NCBI RefSeq assembly: GCF_003007715.1
Contig: NZ_PXNO01000027.1
Location: 186,001-250,000, forward strand
Origin: Marinobacter shengliensis
GTDB taxonomy: Bacteria; Pseudomonadota; Gammaproteobacteria; Pseudomonadales; Oleiphilaceae
Length of the DNA: 64,000 nt
Direction of reading: 5' to 3'
Shown here in pieces: positions 17,822 to 26,468 of this stretch. Numbering within the stretch: position 1 is the first letter of the stretch; each line of letters opens with the position of its first letter. The notes under the pieces are model-generated. The model had not been told where the DNA came from, made no database searches, and was given only the letters and a program-made list of their open reading frames with translations. The position numbers and the translations under genes are program-made.

Positions 17822-18430
17822 ATGAAGCTGACCGCGCGACAGTCCCAGGTGCTGGATATCATCCGGCGTTACGTAGACGAAACCGGTTACCCGCCAACGC
17901 GGGCAGAAATCGCTGCCGAACTGGGGTTCCGCTCCGCCAATGCGGCAGAGGAGCACTTGCGGGCCCTGGCCAGGAAAGGCGCCATCGAAATGGTGCCCGG
18001 TGCCAGCCGGGGGATTCGACTGCCGGAAGTGGAGCAGGACCCGGGGTTACCGGTTGTCGGCCAGGTTGCGGCGGGCAGCCCGATTCTCGCCCAGGAACAC
18101 ATTGAAGAGCACTGCACTTTGCAGCCGGAATTTTTCTCGCCATCCGCCGATTACCTGCTCCGGGTGCGCGGCATGAGCATGAAAGACATTGGCATTCTCG
18201 ACGGTGATCTGCTCGCAGTGCATCGCACTCAGGATGTCCATAACGGGCAGGTGGTTGTTGCCAGGGTTGGTGAAGAAGTGACGGTAAAGCGGTTTCGCAG
18301 GGACGGCTCAAAGGTCTGGTTGATTGCGGAAAACGAAGAGTTTGCCCCGATTGAAATTGATCTGGCTGAACAGGAGTTGTTTATCGAAGGTCTGGGTGTG
18401 GGCGTGATCCGCCGATCAGATTTGCATTGA
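17822..18430 (+). CDS. lexA: LexA, SOS repressor
   Basis: This is the transcriptional repressor of the SOS regulon, inactivated by RecA-stimulated self-cleavage. The 202-residue protein has the E. coli length. The N-terminal winged helix is [11 protein letters not shown] through [16 protein letters not shown]. The cleavage site Ala84-Gly85 (QVAAGSP), the catalytic Ser119 (GMSMKDIG) and Lys156 (VTVKRF) fall at the same positions as in E. coli. Of two nearby ATGs I use the one giving the standard MKLT start. An SOS box lies immediately upstream and sulA follows in the same operon. Confidence 0.98.
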   Translation: MKLTARQSQVLDIIRRYVDETGYPPTRAEIAAELGFRSANAAEEHLRALARKGAIEMVPGASRGIRLPEVEQDPGLPVVGQVAAGSPILAQEHIEEHCTLQPEFFSPSADYLLRVRGMSMKDIGILDGDLLAVHRTQDVHNGQVVVARVGEEVTVKRFRRDGSKVWLIAENEEFAPIEIDLAEQELFIEGLGVGVIRRSDLH

Positions 18431-18470
18431 TAACCAGCAATAAGAAACGATTAGCGCAGGTAGGTGAGCA

Positions 18471-18962
18471 ATGGAACAGTTAAGCTTCACTCAGAACATG
18501 GCGTTCCAGCCGGCGGCCATCATGCCCGCCCGCACGGTGTCTACAGGAAAAGCACGGTCCACAGCCCTTCACTCATCGTCAGACGTTGGTCGGGGAACCA
18601 AGGATTTTGGCGGTAACGTGACGGAAATTATTCTTCCTGAAGGCCAGGTGGAGAACGTCCAGTTGCTGCTCCCTATGCTCACCCAGCTGAACCAGGAAAA
18701 GCGCTGGCTAGCTCTGATTGACCCGCCACAGTCCCTGGTTGGCAAGTGGCAGAAGATGCACGGTATTGTGGCCAGTGAGTTGCTGGTATTGCGCTCAACC
18801 AACGATTACTCAGCACAGCAGCTGGCTGAGCGTGCTTTGAGTGCCGGTACCTGTCATGCGGTGGTGCTCTGGACTAACAAGCTCGGGCGTTCAGCCTTTG
18901 AGTCCCTTCAAAAGGCTTCGGCGCAAGGTAGCAGCCACGGCGTGGTGCTGCGTCATCGGTAA
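18471..18962 (+). CDS. sulA: SulA-like SOS cell-division inhibitor
   Basis: The product is predicted to bind FtsZ and block septation during SOS. The conserved SulA core is present: VTEIILPEGQVENVQLLLPMLTQ, RWLALIDPP, and LLVLRSTNDYSAQQLAERAL followed by SGTCHAVVLWTNKL-like sequence (read here as SAGTCHAVVLW). The 163-residue length is normal. AGGTGAG precedes the ATG. It lies 40 nt after lexA, the arrangement known from Pseudomonas. Confidence 0.92.
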   Translation: MEQLSFTQNMAFQPAAIMPARTVSTGKARSTALHSSSDVGRGTKDFGGNVTEIILPEGQVENVQLLLPMLTQLNQEKRWLALIDPPQSLVGKWQKMHGIVASELLVLRSTNDYSAQQLAERALSAGTCHAVVLWTNKLGRSAFESLQKASAQGSSHGVVLRHR

Positions 18963-18968
18963 AGGAGT

Positions 18969-19229
18969 TCAGTGGAGGGTGTATTGGGGCTGGGGTTCGG
19001 CCAGATCATTGTCGTCATCGTCCCAGTCAATATCGTGTGCGATATTGCCGGCGGCCTCAATCCCTGCCGCAATCATCGCCTTGGCAACGCTCATGTCGCG
19101 ATCTTCCATCATTTCCCTGGCCTCCTGCGAGAAGGAAATGCGTACCAACGGCGCTGCGTCGTCATCAATGCGGCGCAAGGCATAGTCGCCATTGGCAAGT
19201 TGTACGATTTCAAAAAACGATGGTGACAT
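18969..19229 (-). CDS. Small conserved hypothetical protein
   Basis: I do not recognise a named family. From the ATG at 19229, which has AAAGG upstream, the product is 86 residues. It begins MSPSFFEIVQLANGDYALRR, a short beta-strand pattern, has a helical middle (EMMEDRDMSVAKAMIAAG), and ends in an acidic tail (DIDWDDDDND). It is convergent with sulA, separated by 6 nt. The next gene upstream on the same strand is also a small conserved protein, a layout recalling the genes next to lexA-sulA in Pseudomonas. Confidence 0.7.
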   Translation of the reverse strand: MSPSFFEIVQLANGDYALRRIDDDAAPLVRISFSQEAREMMEDRDMSVAKAMIAAGIEAAGNIAHDIDWDDDDNDLAEPQPQYTLH

Positions 19230-19290
19230 TCGTTCAACCTTTGTCTTGGTGTATTCGATTCGGTGTGGGAATTTTGCCAACAGGGTGGGG

Positions 19291-19773
19291 CTACCACTCG
19301 CTGTGTTGTTCCTCAAGCCGTTTGGCCAGTTCAGTCATGGCCGCCAGGGTCTTTCTGAGTGTGGCGGCGGAACGGTCCGGGCCCTGTTCGACTGAAACCG
19401 CGATGATATTCTCTTCTGTAACATTCTTGCGTGTGGTCGGAGGCTGGCTCAAAGCCGATTCAACCTGGTCAAGATGGTTCCACCAGCTTCCCGATGTGTC
19501 CGCCAGTTCTCTCAAAAGCCGGGTCTCGTGTACCTCGTAAGGAAACAGTGTTTCCAGTTCTGCCAGTGTCTGCGGTTTTTCGGCTTTGTGCTGATGGTAT
19601 CGCGCAATCATCACCAGCAGCGTTCGCCTTGCCCGTAGCAGGAGCTCGGCGGAGCCCTGAGACAGCGCTTCCGTTTCCGCAGCGGAGCGCTTGGTGTCCG
19701 ACTCAAGCCTGGCGAGTAAGGTGTTGGCCAGAAAAAGCTTTTGGGCTACCAGTGAGTACCATTGTGATGCCAT
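19291..19773 (-). CDS. Conserved hypothetical protein (probably DUF6586 family)
   Basis: This 160-residue, mostly helical cytoplasmic protein starts MASQWYSLVAQKLFLANTLL. It contains heptad-like helices through RARRTLLVMIARYHQHK and ends in KRLEEQHSEW. The opening motif matches my memory of DUF6586 proteins found beside lexA-sulA and topA in pseudomonads. No catalytic motif is visible. It is probably cotranscribed with the 86-residue gene 61 nt downstream. Function is unknown. Confidence 0.65.
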   Translation of the reverse strand: MASQWYSLVAQKLFLANTLLARLESDTKRSAAETEALSQGSAELLLRARRTLLVMIARYHQHKAEKPQTLAELETLFPYEVHETRLLRELADTSGSWWNHLDQVESALSQPPTTRKNVTEENIIAVSVEQGPDRSAATLRKTLAAMTELAKRLEEQHSEW

Positions 19774-19910
19774 CTACCACCCGCACTACGTGAGCGTTCA
19801 AGAGTCCAATCAGAACAACCGCCAGAGTCTATCATTTTTGCGCGCAAATTTCTCCTCCCCTGGGCTCCCCGTAATAGCTGCATTTCACAAGAAACTACAA
19901 ACAATCACTT

Positions 19911-19924
19911 GAAACGGTCGTTTG
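19911..19924 (+). promoter_or_regulatory. PsrA-like operator candidate
   Basis: GAAACGGTCGTTTG has the form GAAAC-N4-GTTTG, resembling the binding sites of the fatty-acid-responsive TetR regulator PsrA of pseudomonads. It lies 72 nt upstream of the DUF1329 start codon. No psrA gene is in the window, so the assignment rests on the motif alone. Confidence 0.35.
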
Positions 19925-19995
19925 AAACTGGCAAAAAGGCGCACAGATTGAACAAGCTTTGATCGTCTTGTGGTCCATTATTGGAGGTAATAAGG

Positions 19996-21354
19996 ATGCG
20001 GAACCGGATAATTGCTGCTATTGCAGCGGCGGTATTGGGGTGTTCAGGTCCGGCCTTGGCAAAGGTGTCGCCGGCAGAGGCCGAGCGTTTGAAGAATGAT
20101 CTCACGCCGGTGGGTGCAGAGCGGGCGGGTAACGAGTCTGGCACCATTCCGGCTTGGACTGGCGGGTTGGCTTCACCCCCGGCCAATTGGCGCGAAGGCA
20201 CCGTAGAGATTAACCCGTTCCCGGAAGACGAAACGCTGTACGTTATTACCCGTGACAATCTGGACCAGTACCGGGACATACTGTCGGACGGCCACATTCA
20301 GATGCTGGAGCAATACGGCCCGGAATTTTTCATGCCGGTGTACCAGGCCCGCCGAACAGCAGCGTTCCCCGAGCATGTCTACGAGAAGTTTTACCAGAAC
20401 GCACTGACAGCTGAACTTCTGGATAACGGTAACGGTGTTCGAGACACCATTATGACCAGTCCGTTCCCCATTCCACAGAACGGCCTGGAAGCGATCTGGA
20501 ACCATATTCTCCGGTACCGGGGTGAGGAACTGTCGTTCCGCAGTGCATCGGCTACGCCGCAGCGCGACGGCTCGTTCAACCCGGTCGTTAACCAGTACGA
20601 CTATTTCTTCGCCTACAGTCGCCCCGGTGCTGAGCTGGAAGACATTGATAACAAGATTTTCTACCTGAAAACCGAAACCGTCGCGCCGTCCAGCCTGGCT
20701 GGCACTATTACCCTGGTTCATGAAACCCTTGACCAGGTTCGCTCACCGCGACTGGCATGGCGTTACGATTCCGGTTCCCGCCGTTTGCGCCGGTCCCCGA
20801 ATCTGGCCTATGAGACGGATCTGCCGAACTCATCGTCACTGCGTTCAGTCGACCAGAAGGACATGTACAACGGTGCCCCTAACCAGTACGACTGGGAACT
20901 CAAGGGCAAGCGTGAACTGATCGTTCCCTACAACGCCTACAAACTGCACGATGAAAGTGTTCGTCCAAATGACGTGATCCGGCCGAACCACATCAATCAG
21001 GACCTGACCCGATACGAGCTTCACCGGGTGTGGGTAGTCGAGGCGAAGCGACGCACCGGCATCAGCCATATCTATGATCGCCGCGTTTACTACATTGATG
21101 AGGACAGCTGGCAGATTCTGGCCACGGAAGAATATAACGAGGCTGGCGAACTCTGGCGTGTATCCGAAGCACACAACATTGTCTATTACAGTGTGCCGGT
21201 CTTCTGGACCACCATGGAAATGACGTATGATCTGAAAGCACAGCGTTACTACATCGATGGCCTGGATAACGGCTACCCGGCCTATAATTTTGAGCCTGGG
21301 TATCGGGGCAACGAATTTACCGCTGCCGCCGCCCGCAGGGCCGCGCGCCGGTAA
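19996..21354 (+). CDS. DUF1329 domain-containing exported protein
   Basis: The product (452 aa) has an N-terminal export signal (MRNRIIAAIAAAVLGCSGPA). It then shows the family opening KVSPAEAERLKNDLTPVGAERAGN..GTIPAWTGG. Long beta-rich sequence with repeated Tyr-rich segments (RVYYIDEDSWQI) resembles LolA/LolB-like lipoprotein-carrier folds. VLGC could be a lipobox; an A-x-A cut at PALA is the alternative. A strong GGAGGTAATAAGG ribosome site precedes the ATG; an in-frame TTG at 19981 is unlikely to be used. DUF1329 proteins often accompany DUF1302 and RND genes in hydrocarbon- or lipid-using bacteria, but none are nearby here. Confidence 0.85.
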   Translation: MRNRIIAAIAAAVLGCSGPALAKVSPAEAERLKNDLTPVGAERAGNESGTIPAWTGGLASPPANWREGTVEINPFPEDETLYVITRDNLDQYRDILSDGHIQMLEQYGPEFFMPVYQARRTAAFPEHVYEKFYQNALTAELLDNGNGVRDTIMTSPFPIPQNGLEAIWNHILRYRGEELSFRSASATPQRDGSFNPVVNQYDYFFAYSRPGAELEDIDNKIFYLKTETVAPSSLAGTITLVHETLDQVRSPRLAWRYDSGSRRLRRSPNLAYETDLPNSSSLRSVDQKDMYNGAPNQYDWELKGKRELIVPYNAYKLHDESVRPNDVIRPNHINQDLTRYELHRVWVVEAKRRTGISHIYDRRVYYIDEDSWQILATEEYNEAGELWRVSEAHNIVYYSVPVFWTTMEMTYDLKAQRYYIDGLDNGYPAYNFEPGYRGNEFTAAAARRAARR

Positions 21355-21362
21355 ACCTTCCC

Positions 21363-21392
21363 CGGGTGCTGCCTGCTTATGGGCAGCACCCG
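21363..21392 (+). other. Strong stem-loop between the DUF1329 and FliT-like genes
   Basis: A perfect 11-bp GC-rich stem (CGGGTGCTGCC/GGCAGCACCCG) with an 8-nt loop begins 9 nt after the DUF1329 stop. It has no T run, so it may protect the transcript end or act as a factor-assisted terminator rather than an intrinsic one. Confidence 0.6.
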
Positions 21393-21444
21393 CCTCAACC
21401 GACTGCCAGGCTCCGACATCCTGTTGAAATGTGGAGTACATCCC

Positions 21445-21774
21445 ATGGCAGACCCCCAGGCTCTTCTTGAAAGTCTTGATCAACTCCGGTCCGAGCTGGA
21501 CCAGGCCCTCGCTGCCCAAGACTGGGAGCAACTTGCGGAACTGAATGCCCGCGTTAAACCCGCAATTGAACCGTTAATGGTGGAGCTGGAACAGGGGCGC
21601 ATCGATCCGGCCCTGATCAGGGACCGCCTGGACGCTTTGAATCAGTTCGTGGAAGCGGCAAACCAGGCTGCGGTCAAGGCCCGGGATGAAGCCCGGGAAT
21701 CGCTCAAGGGCGTCAATGAAAACCGTACGGCGGCCCGTGCTTATCAGAACGTTTCAACAAACCGCCAAAGATAG
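21445..21774 (+). CDS. Small FliT-like flagellar protein
   Basis: The product is a 109-residue, all-helical protein: MADPQALLESLDQLRSELDQ, DWEQLAELNARVKPAIEPLM, and a C-terminal helix ending in NENRTAARAYQNVSTNRQR. It has the size, helical character and position (directly before fleQ) of the FliT/FleP-type gene found between fliS and fleQ in Pseudomonas, so a flagellar chaperone role is likely but unproven. The ATG has TGGAGT upstream; the longer open frame from 21379 runs through the stem-loop and is unlikely. fliD and fliS are not in this window. Confidence 0.65.
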   Translation: MADPQALLESLDQLRSELDQALAAQDWEQLAELNARVKPAIEPLMVELEQGRIDPALIRDRLDALNQFVEAANQAAVKARDEARESLKGVNENRTAARAYQNVSTNRQR

Positions 21775-21775
21775 C

Positions 21776-21789
21776 GTCATAAAATTGAC
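21776..21789 (+). promoter_or_regulatory. FleQ-box-like sequence overlapping the fleQ promoter
   Basis: GTCATAAAATTGAC matches the published Pseudomonas FleQ consensus (GTCaNTAAAtTGAC) at every defined position but one (A for T at position 6). It overlaps the TTGACT -35 box of the fleQ promoter, so binding would be expected to repress fleQ. Confidence 0.5.
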
Positions 21790-21813
21790 TCCTGAGCTTA
21801 TACAGTCTTAAAT
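21785..21813 (+). promoter_or_regulatory. Sigma-70 promoter of fleQ
   Basis: TTGACT (21785-21790), a 17-bp spacer and TTAAAT (21808-21813) lie 32 nt upstream of the fleQ start codon. The -35 is contained in the FleQ-box-like sequence. Confidence 0.55.
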
Positions 21814-21844
21814 ACCGCACAAATTCCCAAAGAGATTCTCGTGA

Positions 21845-23293
21845 ATGTCCAAAAATAACAAAGTGCTGGTGCTGAGTGAGGATGACTCCAGGCGCAGGGA
21901 CCTGATCACCATTCTCGAATTTGTCGGCGAAGAGCAGGTGCTGGCCGGTGACGAAGCATTGGCGCTTTTGGAGAGTGACGACGAGCAGACCAAAGAAAGT
22001 ATCGGCGTAGCCGTGATCAACGGAGAAGAAGCCGCCAGCACCGCGCATGTTCAGAGAGTGTGCAAACTGGCCCAGGGGCTACCGATTCTTCTGGTGGGTG
22101 ACCCGGACCTCAAGGGCGTGTCAGAAGACGATGCGAACCGCATTATCGCCAGGATGGAATGGCCCCTGAACTACACCAAGTTTGTGGATTCACTCTACCG
22201 GGCCCAGATCTACCACGACCAGTTCAGTCGCAGCAAGGAGCGGGGGCAGCAGCGGGGTGTTCAGTTGTTCCGCAGTCTGGTGGGCACCAGTCGCAAGGTT
22301 CAGCAGGTGCGCCAGTTGATGGAACAGGTGGCTGATAAAGACGTCAGCGTTCTGATCACCGGTGAATCCGGCACTGGCAAGGAAGTGGTCGCCCGTAACC
22401 TGCATTATCATTCCTCCCGCCGGGATAAGCCTTTTGTGCCGGTCAACTGCGGCGCCATTCCCGCAGAGTTGCTGGAGAGCGAGCTGTTCGGGCATGAGAA
22501 AGGAGCCTTTACCGGCGCCATTACCGCCCGGGTAGGGCGTTTTGAGTTGGCCGAAGGAGGCACCCTGTTCCTGGACGAAATCGGGGATATGCCGCTGAAC
22601 ATGCAGGTTAAGATTCTGCGGGTGTTGCAGGAGCGTACCTTTGAGCGTGTGGGCAGTAACCGTACCCAGTCTGCTGATGTGCGGGTGATTGCCGCCACTC
22701 ACAAGCATCTCGAAGACATGATTGAATCCGGCGATTTCCGGGAAGACCTCTATTACCGTCTCAATGTATTTCCCATTGAAATGCCGGCGCTGCGAGAGCG
22801 GGTTGAAGACATACCGTTGCTGATCAATGAGCTGATCTCCCGGATGGAGAAAGAGAAGCGCGGCTCACTGCGGATGAACTCCGCTGCCATCATGAGCTTG
22901 TGTCGCCATGACTGGCCGGGTAACGTGCGGGAGCTGGCGAACCTGGTGGAGCGTTTGGCGATCATGCATCCCTACGGCGTGATTGGTGTGCAGGAGCTGC
23001 CCAAGAAGTTCCGCTACGTGGACGACTATGACGAGAATCGTCCGGTAGAGGACACCGGCATGCCATCGGCCATTCCCGGTCTGGTAGGACTGGATGCGCC
23101 GGCCCTGTTGCCGGTGAACGGTATCGATCTCAAGGATTACCTCTCCAATCTGGAGAAGCAGCTCATTCAGCAGGCGCTTGATGAAGCTGCCGGCGTAGTG
23201 GCGCGGGCGGCCGAGAAACTCAGAATCCGCCGTACCACCCTGGTGGAAAAAGTCCGAAAATACGGCCTTCGGGAAGAGTCAGACGAAGGTTGA
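21845..23293 (+). CDS. fleQ: FleQ, master flagellar transcription regulator
   Basis: FleQ is a sigma-54 enhancer-binding protein at the top of the flagellar hierarchy and a c-di-GMP receptor. The N-terminal receiver-like domain (1-120) lacks the usual phospho-accepting acidic triad. The c-di-GMP motif LFRSLVG is at 141-147. The AAA+ domain has Walker A GESGTGKE (173-180), the sigma-54 loop GAFTGA (220-225) and Walker B LFLDEIGD. The C-terminal Fis-type helix-turn-helix is [24 protein letters not shown]. The length of 482 is normal. fleS and fleR follow in the usual order. Confidence 0.97.
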   Translation: MSKNNKVLVLSEDDSRRRDLITILEFVGEEQVLAGDEALALLESDDEQTKESIGVAVINGEEAASTAHVQRVCKLAQGLPILLVGDPDLKGVSEDDANRIIARMEWPLNYTKFVDSLYRAQIYHDQFSRSKERGQQRGVQLFRSLVGTSRKVQQVRQLMEQVADKDVSVLITGESGTGKEVVARNLHYHSSRRDKPFVPVNCGAIPAELLESELFGHEKGAFTGAITARVGRFELAEGGTLFLDEIGDMPLNMQVKILRVLQERTFERVGSNRTQSADVRVIAATHKHLEDMIESGDFREDLYYRLNVFPIEMPALRERVEDIPLLINELISRMEKEKRGSLRMNSAAIMSLCRHDWPGNVRELANLVERLAIMHPYGVIGVQELPKKFRYVDDYDENRPVEDTGMPSAIPGLVGLDAPALLPVNGIDLKDYLSNLEKQLIQQALDEAAGVVARAAEKLRIRRTTLVEKVRKYGLREESDEG

Positions 23294-23421
23294 TCGCTCC
23301 CCCTGAGCGGCGTCAAAGGTTTGTAACCTTCGGCGCCGTTCGCATTTCTGACCGACGGAAACTTGTCGGTCTCCAGTTTGTATTTTTCTTAACACTCTAA
23401 AAAATATAATAAAATTCAAGT

Positions 23422-23436
23422 TGGCACAGTGTTGGC
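23422..23436 (+). promoter_or_regulatory. Sigma-54 promoter of fleSR
   Basis: TGGCACAGTGTTGGC places GG and GC 12 bp apart as required of -24/-12 elements; only the second T of TTGC deviates. It lies 59 nt upstream of the fleS start in the 202-nt gap after fleQ, which also contains a long AT-rich tract (about 23385-23420). Confidence 0.85.
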
Positions 23437-23495
23437 TTTACCAAACCTGAACGAAAGATCCGTTGGCCCGGTCAGGGCTCGTCAGGGGGAAGGTT

Positions 23496-24734
23496 ATGAG
23501 TCACGCACGCGTTGCCATGGAATCCGGTCACCAGAAGTCAGGTGCCAATGCCGCTGCTGATGTTAATGACAAGGTCACCGCTCTGTTTCCACAACAGGGT
23601 GATGAGGCCGTGGACTCTGCGCTTGAGTTGTTTAATCGCATGTCCCGGCAGATTACCGACTCCTACCGAACCCTGGAATCCCGCGTAAACCAGCTTTCCG
23701 GTGAACTCTCCCACGAGACGCTTCAGCGTCAACAGGAGTTGGAGGAAAAGGAACAGTTGGCAGACCGGTTGTCGACTCTGCTCAAGGCCCTGCCGGCTGG
23801 CGTGGTGGTGCTGGATCAGCAAGGCGTGGTCAGCCAGTGCAATCCGGCGGCCATTGCGCTGTTGGGGGAGCCCCTGGATGGCGAGCGTTGGGTGGATGTT
23901 ATCCGGCGCTGCTTTTCTCCCCGCAGCGATGACGGTCACGAAGTGTCCCTCAAAGATGGCCGGCGCGTCAGCATTGAAATCCGGACCATGGAAAACCAGC
24001 CCGGCCAGTTGATTCTGTTAACCGACCTGACCGAGACCCGGCAGCTGCAGTCGCAATTGGCACATGCCCAGCGCCTGTCTGCCATGGGCCGGATGGTGGC
24101 GTCCCTGGCCCATCAGATCCGCACTCCGTTGTCTGCCGCCATTTTATACGGCGGTCACCTGAGCCAGCCGGATCTGGACGAAGAGCTGCGTCAGCGGTGC
24201 GCTTCACGACTGATGTCGAGGTTGACTCACCTGGAGCAGCAGGTGCGGGACATGCTGATTTTCGCCCGTGGCGAAACCCGCCTGGCGGAGGAGTTGTCGG
24301 CCGGCAAGCTGGTGGCCTCCCTGTCAGCGGCCGTCGAGGGCCTGAAACCCGCCAGTGGTATTGATGTGACACTGGACAGCCGGATAGATGACCAGTGCCG
24401 ATTGATGTGCAACCGCGATGCCCTGGTCGGCGCCTGCATGAACCTGGTGAACAACAGCCTGGAAGCCGGTGCCACCGACGTGCAAGTTCAGCTGGCGTCC
24501 TCCGCTGAAGGTATGGAGATACGGGTGCTGGACAATGGCCCGGGCTTTTCGAAAGAGCAGTCTGGAAGGATCACCGAAGCATTTTACACCACCAAGTCTC
24601 ACGGCACCGGTCTAGGCCTGGCCGTGGTGCAGGCGGTGGTCAAGGCCCATAACGGCCGGTTTTCTATTTTCTCGCCGGAGCAGGGCGGCGCAGTGGCGAC
24701 ACTGCAGCTGCCGACCCTGGCCGACAGAGCATAA
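23496..24734 (+). CDS. fleS: FleS, flagellar sensor histidine kinase
   Basis: This is the soluble sensor kinase (412 aa) of the FleSR two-component system that activates class III flagellar genes. A helical N-terminal region (40-95) leads into a PAS-like domain (about 98-180). The HisKA box has the phospho-accepting His206 in SLAHQIRTPLSAA. The HATPase domain has the N box NLVNNSLEAGA, the G1 box VLDNGPGF and the G2 box SHGTGLGLAVV. No membrane segment is present. GGGGGAAGG precedes the ATG; an upstream in-frame start is unlikely. fleR follows after 25 nt. Confidence 0.95.
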   Translation: MSHARVAMESGHQKSGANAAADVNDKVTALFPQQGDEAVDSALELFNRMSRQITDSYRTLESRVNQLSGELSHETLQRQQELEEKEQLADRLSTLLKALPAGVVVLDQQGVVSQCNPAAIALLGEPLDGERWVDVIRRCFSPRSDDGHEVSLKDGRRVSIEIRTMENQPGQLILLTDLTETRQLQSQLAHAQRLSAMGRMVASLAHQIRTPLSAAILYGGHLSQPDLDEELRQRCASRLMSRLTHLEQQVRDMLIFARGETRLAEELSAGKLVASLSAAVEGLKPASGIDVTLDSRIDDQCRLMCNRDALVGACMNLVNNSLEAGATDVQVQLASSAEGMEIRVLDNGPGFSKEQSGRITEAFYTTKSHGTGLGLAVVQAVVKAHNGRFSIFSPEQGGAVATLQLPTLADRA

Positions 24735-24759
24735 CGAATAGACGTTGGAGGCAGATACC

Positions 24760-26217
24760 ATGGCGAAGGCCCAGATTCTGATTGTTGAGGATGACAGGGA
24801 CCTGCGGGAGGCGCTGGTCACGACCCTGGAGCTGGCAAAGTTCCGGGTGCGGGAAGCTGCCAGCGGCCAGGAGGCGCTTGCCGCCCTGGCTCGCGACCCC
24901 GTCGATATGGTGGTCAGCGACGTCAACATGCCGGGAATGTCTGGTCACGAGCTGCTGGCGGAAGTACAGCGTCATTATCCCGGGCTGCCGATGATGCTGA
25001 TCACTGCCTATGGCCAGATCAGCCACGCGGTGTCTGCCATGCAGTCCGGAGCCATTGATTATCTGGTCAAACCCTTCGAGCCTCAGGTTCTGGTGGAGGC
25101 GGTCACCAGGGTGGTTGGCGGAGCAAAACCCAAATCCGGTGACGAACCGGTGGCGGAAGATCCTATCAGCAAAAGAATGTTCCAGTTGGCGGCGAAAGTT
25201 GCCGGCAGTGATTCCACGGTCATGATCTCCGGTGAGAGTGGCACCGGTAAAGAAGTGCTGGCCCGCTATATTCACCAGCAGTCGCCCCGGGCAGATCAGC
25301 CCTTTGTGGCGATTAACTGTGCCGCCATTCCCGAGAACATGCTTGAGGCCATACTGTTTGGTCATGAAAAAGGGGCCTTCACCGGTGCGGTGGCGTCGTC
25401 CCCGGGCAAGTTTGAGCAGGCCAATGGCGGCACCATCCTGCTGGACGAAATTTCCGAAATGGAGCTTGGCTTGCAGTCTAAACTCCTACGGGTATTGCAG
25501 GAGCGTGAAGTGGAGAGGGTAGGCGGGCGAAAAACCATCCCGCTGGATGTTCGTGTCGTGGCAACCACCAACCGCGACCTGGCGGATTACGTCCGTGAGG
25601 GCAAGTTCCGTGAAGACCTGTATTACCGGCTAACGGTGTTCCCCATGCACTGGCAGCCTCTGAGGGAACGGCCGCTGGATATACTGCCGCTGGCCAAATT
25701 CCTGCTCAAGAAGCACTGCCGGAAAATGAAGCTTACCGGTATCGCCCTGGCGGAGGATGCCCGCAAGGCCCTGATCAGCCATGGCTGGCCTGGTAATGTT
25801 CGTGAACTTGATAATGCCATTCAGCGAGCGCTGGTGTTGCAGCAGGGCAATGTGATTCACGAGGGCGATTTGTGCCTGGAGCTGGGGATCACTGGCCGGG
25901 CCGATTTCAGTTCACCGGGTTTGCACAGTGTCGCACCACAGATTCATCACCAGCCGTCAGAGCCCGAACCCAGCCAGTCCGTTCCGATGGAGTCGGCACC
26001 GGAACCGCTCAGTGAAGAGCTTCACGAGGCCGGTTCACTGGGGGATGATCTGCGACAGCAGGAGTTCCGTATTATTATCCAGACGCTCAGGAAAGAACGG
26101 GGCCGTCGTAACCGGGCCGCAGAGCAACTGGGGATCAGTCCCAGAACGCTCCGCTACAAGCTGGCCCAGATGCGCGATGCCGGAATCGACCTTGAGTCCG
26201 AACTTGCGTTGGCCTAA
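24760..26217 (+). CDS. fleR: FleR, sigma-54-dependent flagellar response regulator
   Basis: This is an NtrC-type activator (485 aa) phosphorylated by FleS. The receiver domain (1-120) has the acidic pair E10/D11 and phospho-acceptor D54 in VSDVNMPGM. The AAA+ domain shows [14 protein letters not shown] and LLDEISEM. A linker rich in Pro, Ser and Glu precedes a Fis-type helix-turn-helix (RNRAAEQLGISPRTLRYKLAQMR). GGAGG lies 8 nt upstream of the ATG. A strong terminator closes the fleSR operon. Confidence 0.96.
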   Translation: MAKAQILIVEDDRDLREALVTTLELAKFRVREAASGQEALAALARDPVDMVVSDVNMPGMSGHELLAEVQRHYPGLPMMLITAYGQISHAVSAMQSGAIDYLVKPFEPQVLVEAVTRVVGGAKPKSGDEPVAEDPISKRMFQLAAKVAGSDSTVMISGESGTGKEVLARYIHQQSPRADQPFVAINCAAIPENMLEAILFGHEKGAFTGAVASSPGKFEQANGGTILLDEISEMELGLQSKLLRVLQEREVERVGGRKTIPLDVRVVATTNRDLADYVREGKFREDLYYRLTVFPMHWQPLRERPLDILPLAKFLLKKHCRKMKLTGIALAEDARKALISHGWPGNVRELDNAIQRALVLQQGNVIHEGDLCLELGITGRADFSSPGLHSVAPQIHHQPSEPEPSQSVPMESAPEPLSEELHEAGSLGDDLRQQEFRIIIQTLRKERGRRNRAAEQLGISPRTLRYKLAQMRDAGIDLESELALA

Positions 26218-26256
26218 AAGCCGTTTTTGTTTGTTGTCGAGACCTATACTCCTTCG

Positions 26257-26282
26257 GGCACCCTACGGGGTGCCGTTTTTTT
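26257..26282 (+). terminator. Intrinsic terminator of fleSR
   Basis: A stem GGCACCC/GGGTGCC (26257-26263 and 26268-26274) with a 4-nt loop (TACG) is followed by a run of seven T. It separates fleR from the fliE operon. Confidence 0.93.
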
Positions 26283-26387
26283 ATGCGCCTGTCCTTGCTA
26301 CCTGTCTCCGTCAAATGTCCGTCACTGATTAACGCCCTCTGACATTAATGATCCTCAATCTATTGAATTAGAAAGGTAAAGTGTTCC

Positions 26388-26402
26388 TGGCCTGCCATTT
26401 GC
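26388..26402 (+). promoter_or_regulatory. Sigma-54 promoter of the fliE operon
   Basis: TGGCCTGCCATTTGC contains the -24 TGGC and a full -12 TTGC with exact spacing. It is 67 nt upstream of the fliE start and downstream of the fleR terminator, so it is the natural start of fliEFGHIJ transcription. Confidence 0.88.
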
Positions 26403-26468
26403 TTAGTCCTCTCCATGTAACGAACAAGTGAAGCCCGAGGGCTTAGCCTGGTTAGTGTGGAGAGAAAT

